Assembly: GCF_047496725.1 (NCBI RefSeq) | Contig: NC_132971.1 | Location: 14,681,001-14,745,000 of the forward strand | Length of the DNA: 64,000 nt | Direction of reading: 5' to 3' | Origin: Anoplolepis gracilipes | Taxonomy: Eukaryota; Arthropoda; Insecta; Hymenoptera; Formicidae | Part shown: positions 63,101-64,000 of the stretch, one piece after another | How positions within the stretch are numbered: position 1 is the stretch's first letter | Layout: every line of letters begins with the position of its first letter | Notes under the pieces: model-generated | Seen by the model: only the letters and a program-made list of their open reading frames with translations | Database searches by the model: none | Told to the model about the DNA's origin: nothing | Translations under genes and position numbers: made by a program

Positions 63101-64000
63101 TATTATTGTATTTTACATTTGCAGTTACATATAATCTTTCACATGTTTCTGCTCTACAATATTATATTTTTCCGAAAATACATAAATATATATGTATATA
63201 TTATATACACATATCGTATGACAAAATATTACATGCAGTTATACATATATCTTTATGTTATAGATGTATATGTACGCATGTGAGACAGAAAATTAGTGGG
63301 CGGTTTTCCCATCTGGGCAAAACACAATTGTCGCCATCACTGGTATAGAATTTCAAACGATTGACAAGATTTCTATTAAGACTATCACAAGGTATAAGTA
63401 ATGCAATTGAATTTACTTGCATTATTCCTTATCTTATTTAACATGTATTTATCGCTGTTTAATTCAAACAGAATCAAAAGATTCTGCTTTAATAAAATAA
63501 AGAAAAAGAATATTTTCTCCGATTAAAATAGCTCCATATATCGACAACGTCACAATATCAAACATATAAGTATACATAATATAATACTTTATATATTTAT
63601 AACTTTCAACATATATAAGAAGATATAAATAATATACTCTTCCAAATATAAATTACAAATCTTCTCTATCAATGTTATTTCCGATTTCCTAAGAAACTTT
63701 ATCTTTCTCTTCTTTCTAACTCGCGAGTGAATTATGCCTATCGGCTTTGAAGCACACTGCATAATTTAAAGATTTAGTATAAACTGCTCGCATACGGAGC
63801 CGATGTTCTTCATTTTTAATTTCACTTGCAAGTCATCGGGGTGCCGCCAACTACCCTTACAAAGTGTATATAACCTGCATATGGTCCGTGCGACGAGACC
63901 GGCGCACCATAAAATCTAATCTAATCTCAATGATCTACCCTTTGCGAATTAGATCGATCAGACGGCGGTCGTATACAAACAGTGGTTTGACGTTACATAG

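Larger units (their letters stand above)
57528..64000. other. Upstream flank of the homeobox gene
   Basis: It should contain the promoter and the missing 5' exon or exons of the - strand homeobox gene unless they lie further right. 57528-57760 is moderately GC-rich and may be 5' UTR or intron. 57760-58740 is AT-rich with nothing recognised. 58740-61360 is the CpG-rich block listed separately. 61360-64000 is AT-rich except a GC-richer patch at 61920-62100 and another at 63820-63990. No recognised coding gene lies in this flank. Confidence 0.5.

Overview
This window reads as nuclear DNA of an insect, most likely a hymenopteran and possibly an ant. The background is AT-rich and gene-poor, coding exons are short and split by GT-AG introns, and there are isolated CpG-rich blocks, many microsatellites and small palindromic elements flanked by TA. 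No prokaryotic operon, CRISPR array, rRNA or tRNA was recognised. The taxonomic call is an inference from protein resemblance and base composition.

Three genes can be supported. (1) The 3' half of a globin gene on the + strand (exons 11917-12148 and 15633-15788). Its introns sit at the classical globin positions B12.2 and G7.0, and the haem-pocket Phe CD1, His E7 and His F8 are present. The 5' exon or exons were not found in the 11.9 kb to the left. (2) A complete, compact BRMS1/BRMS1L-like gene on the + strand (coding exons 29000-29217 and 29517-29991, 230 aa, plus a probable 5'-UTR intron). It encodes an Sds3-family subunit of the Sin3 histone deacetylase complex. (3) A PRD-like (Q50) homeodomain gene on the - strand, closest by eye to the PROP1 group. 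Six coding exons are spread over 57527-35880 and total at least 366 codons. Its homeodomain is divided among three exons, and the C-terminal tail ends in a distinctive short motif. Its initiator exon is unresolved and probably lies upstream, in or beyond the CpG-rich block at 58.7-61.4 kb.

Layout: 1-11.9 kb has no recognised gene; 11.9-16.3 kb is the globin 3' part with a 3.5 kb intron carrying an inverted-repeat element; 16.3-28.5 kb is intergenic with MITE-like elements, a local tandem duplication and a pogo/Tigger-like insertion; 28.5-30.2 kb is BRMS1L; 30.2-35.9 kb is the region between two converging genes, with a 773 bp foldback element; 35.9-57.5 kb is the homeobox gene. Its large introns hold a CRE/CCAAT promoter-like island, a GCCGCCAT-containing GC block, and two TA-flanked elements. 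From 57.5 to 64 kb is the upstream flank of that gene.

The three genes have no obvious functional link. BRMS1L and the homeobox gene are both chromatin or transcription regulators, and the globin stands alone. I see no evidence of a new multi-gene system. The more unusual signals are the promoter-like and Polycomb-like islands within the homeobox introns and the set of long palindromic TA-flanked elements.
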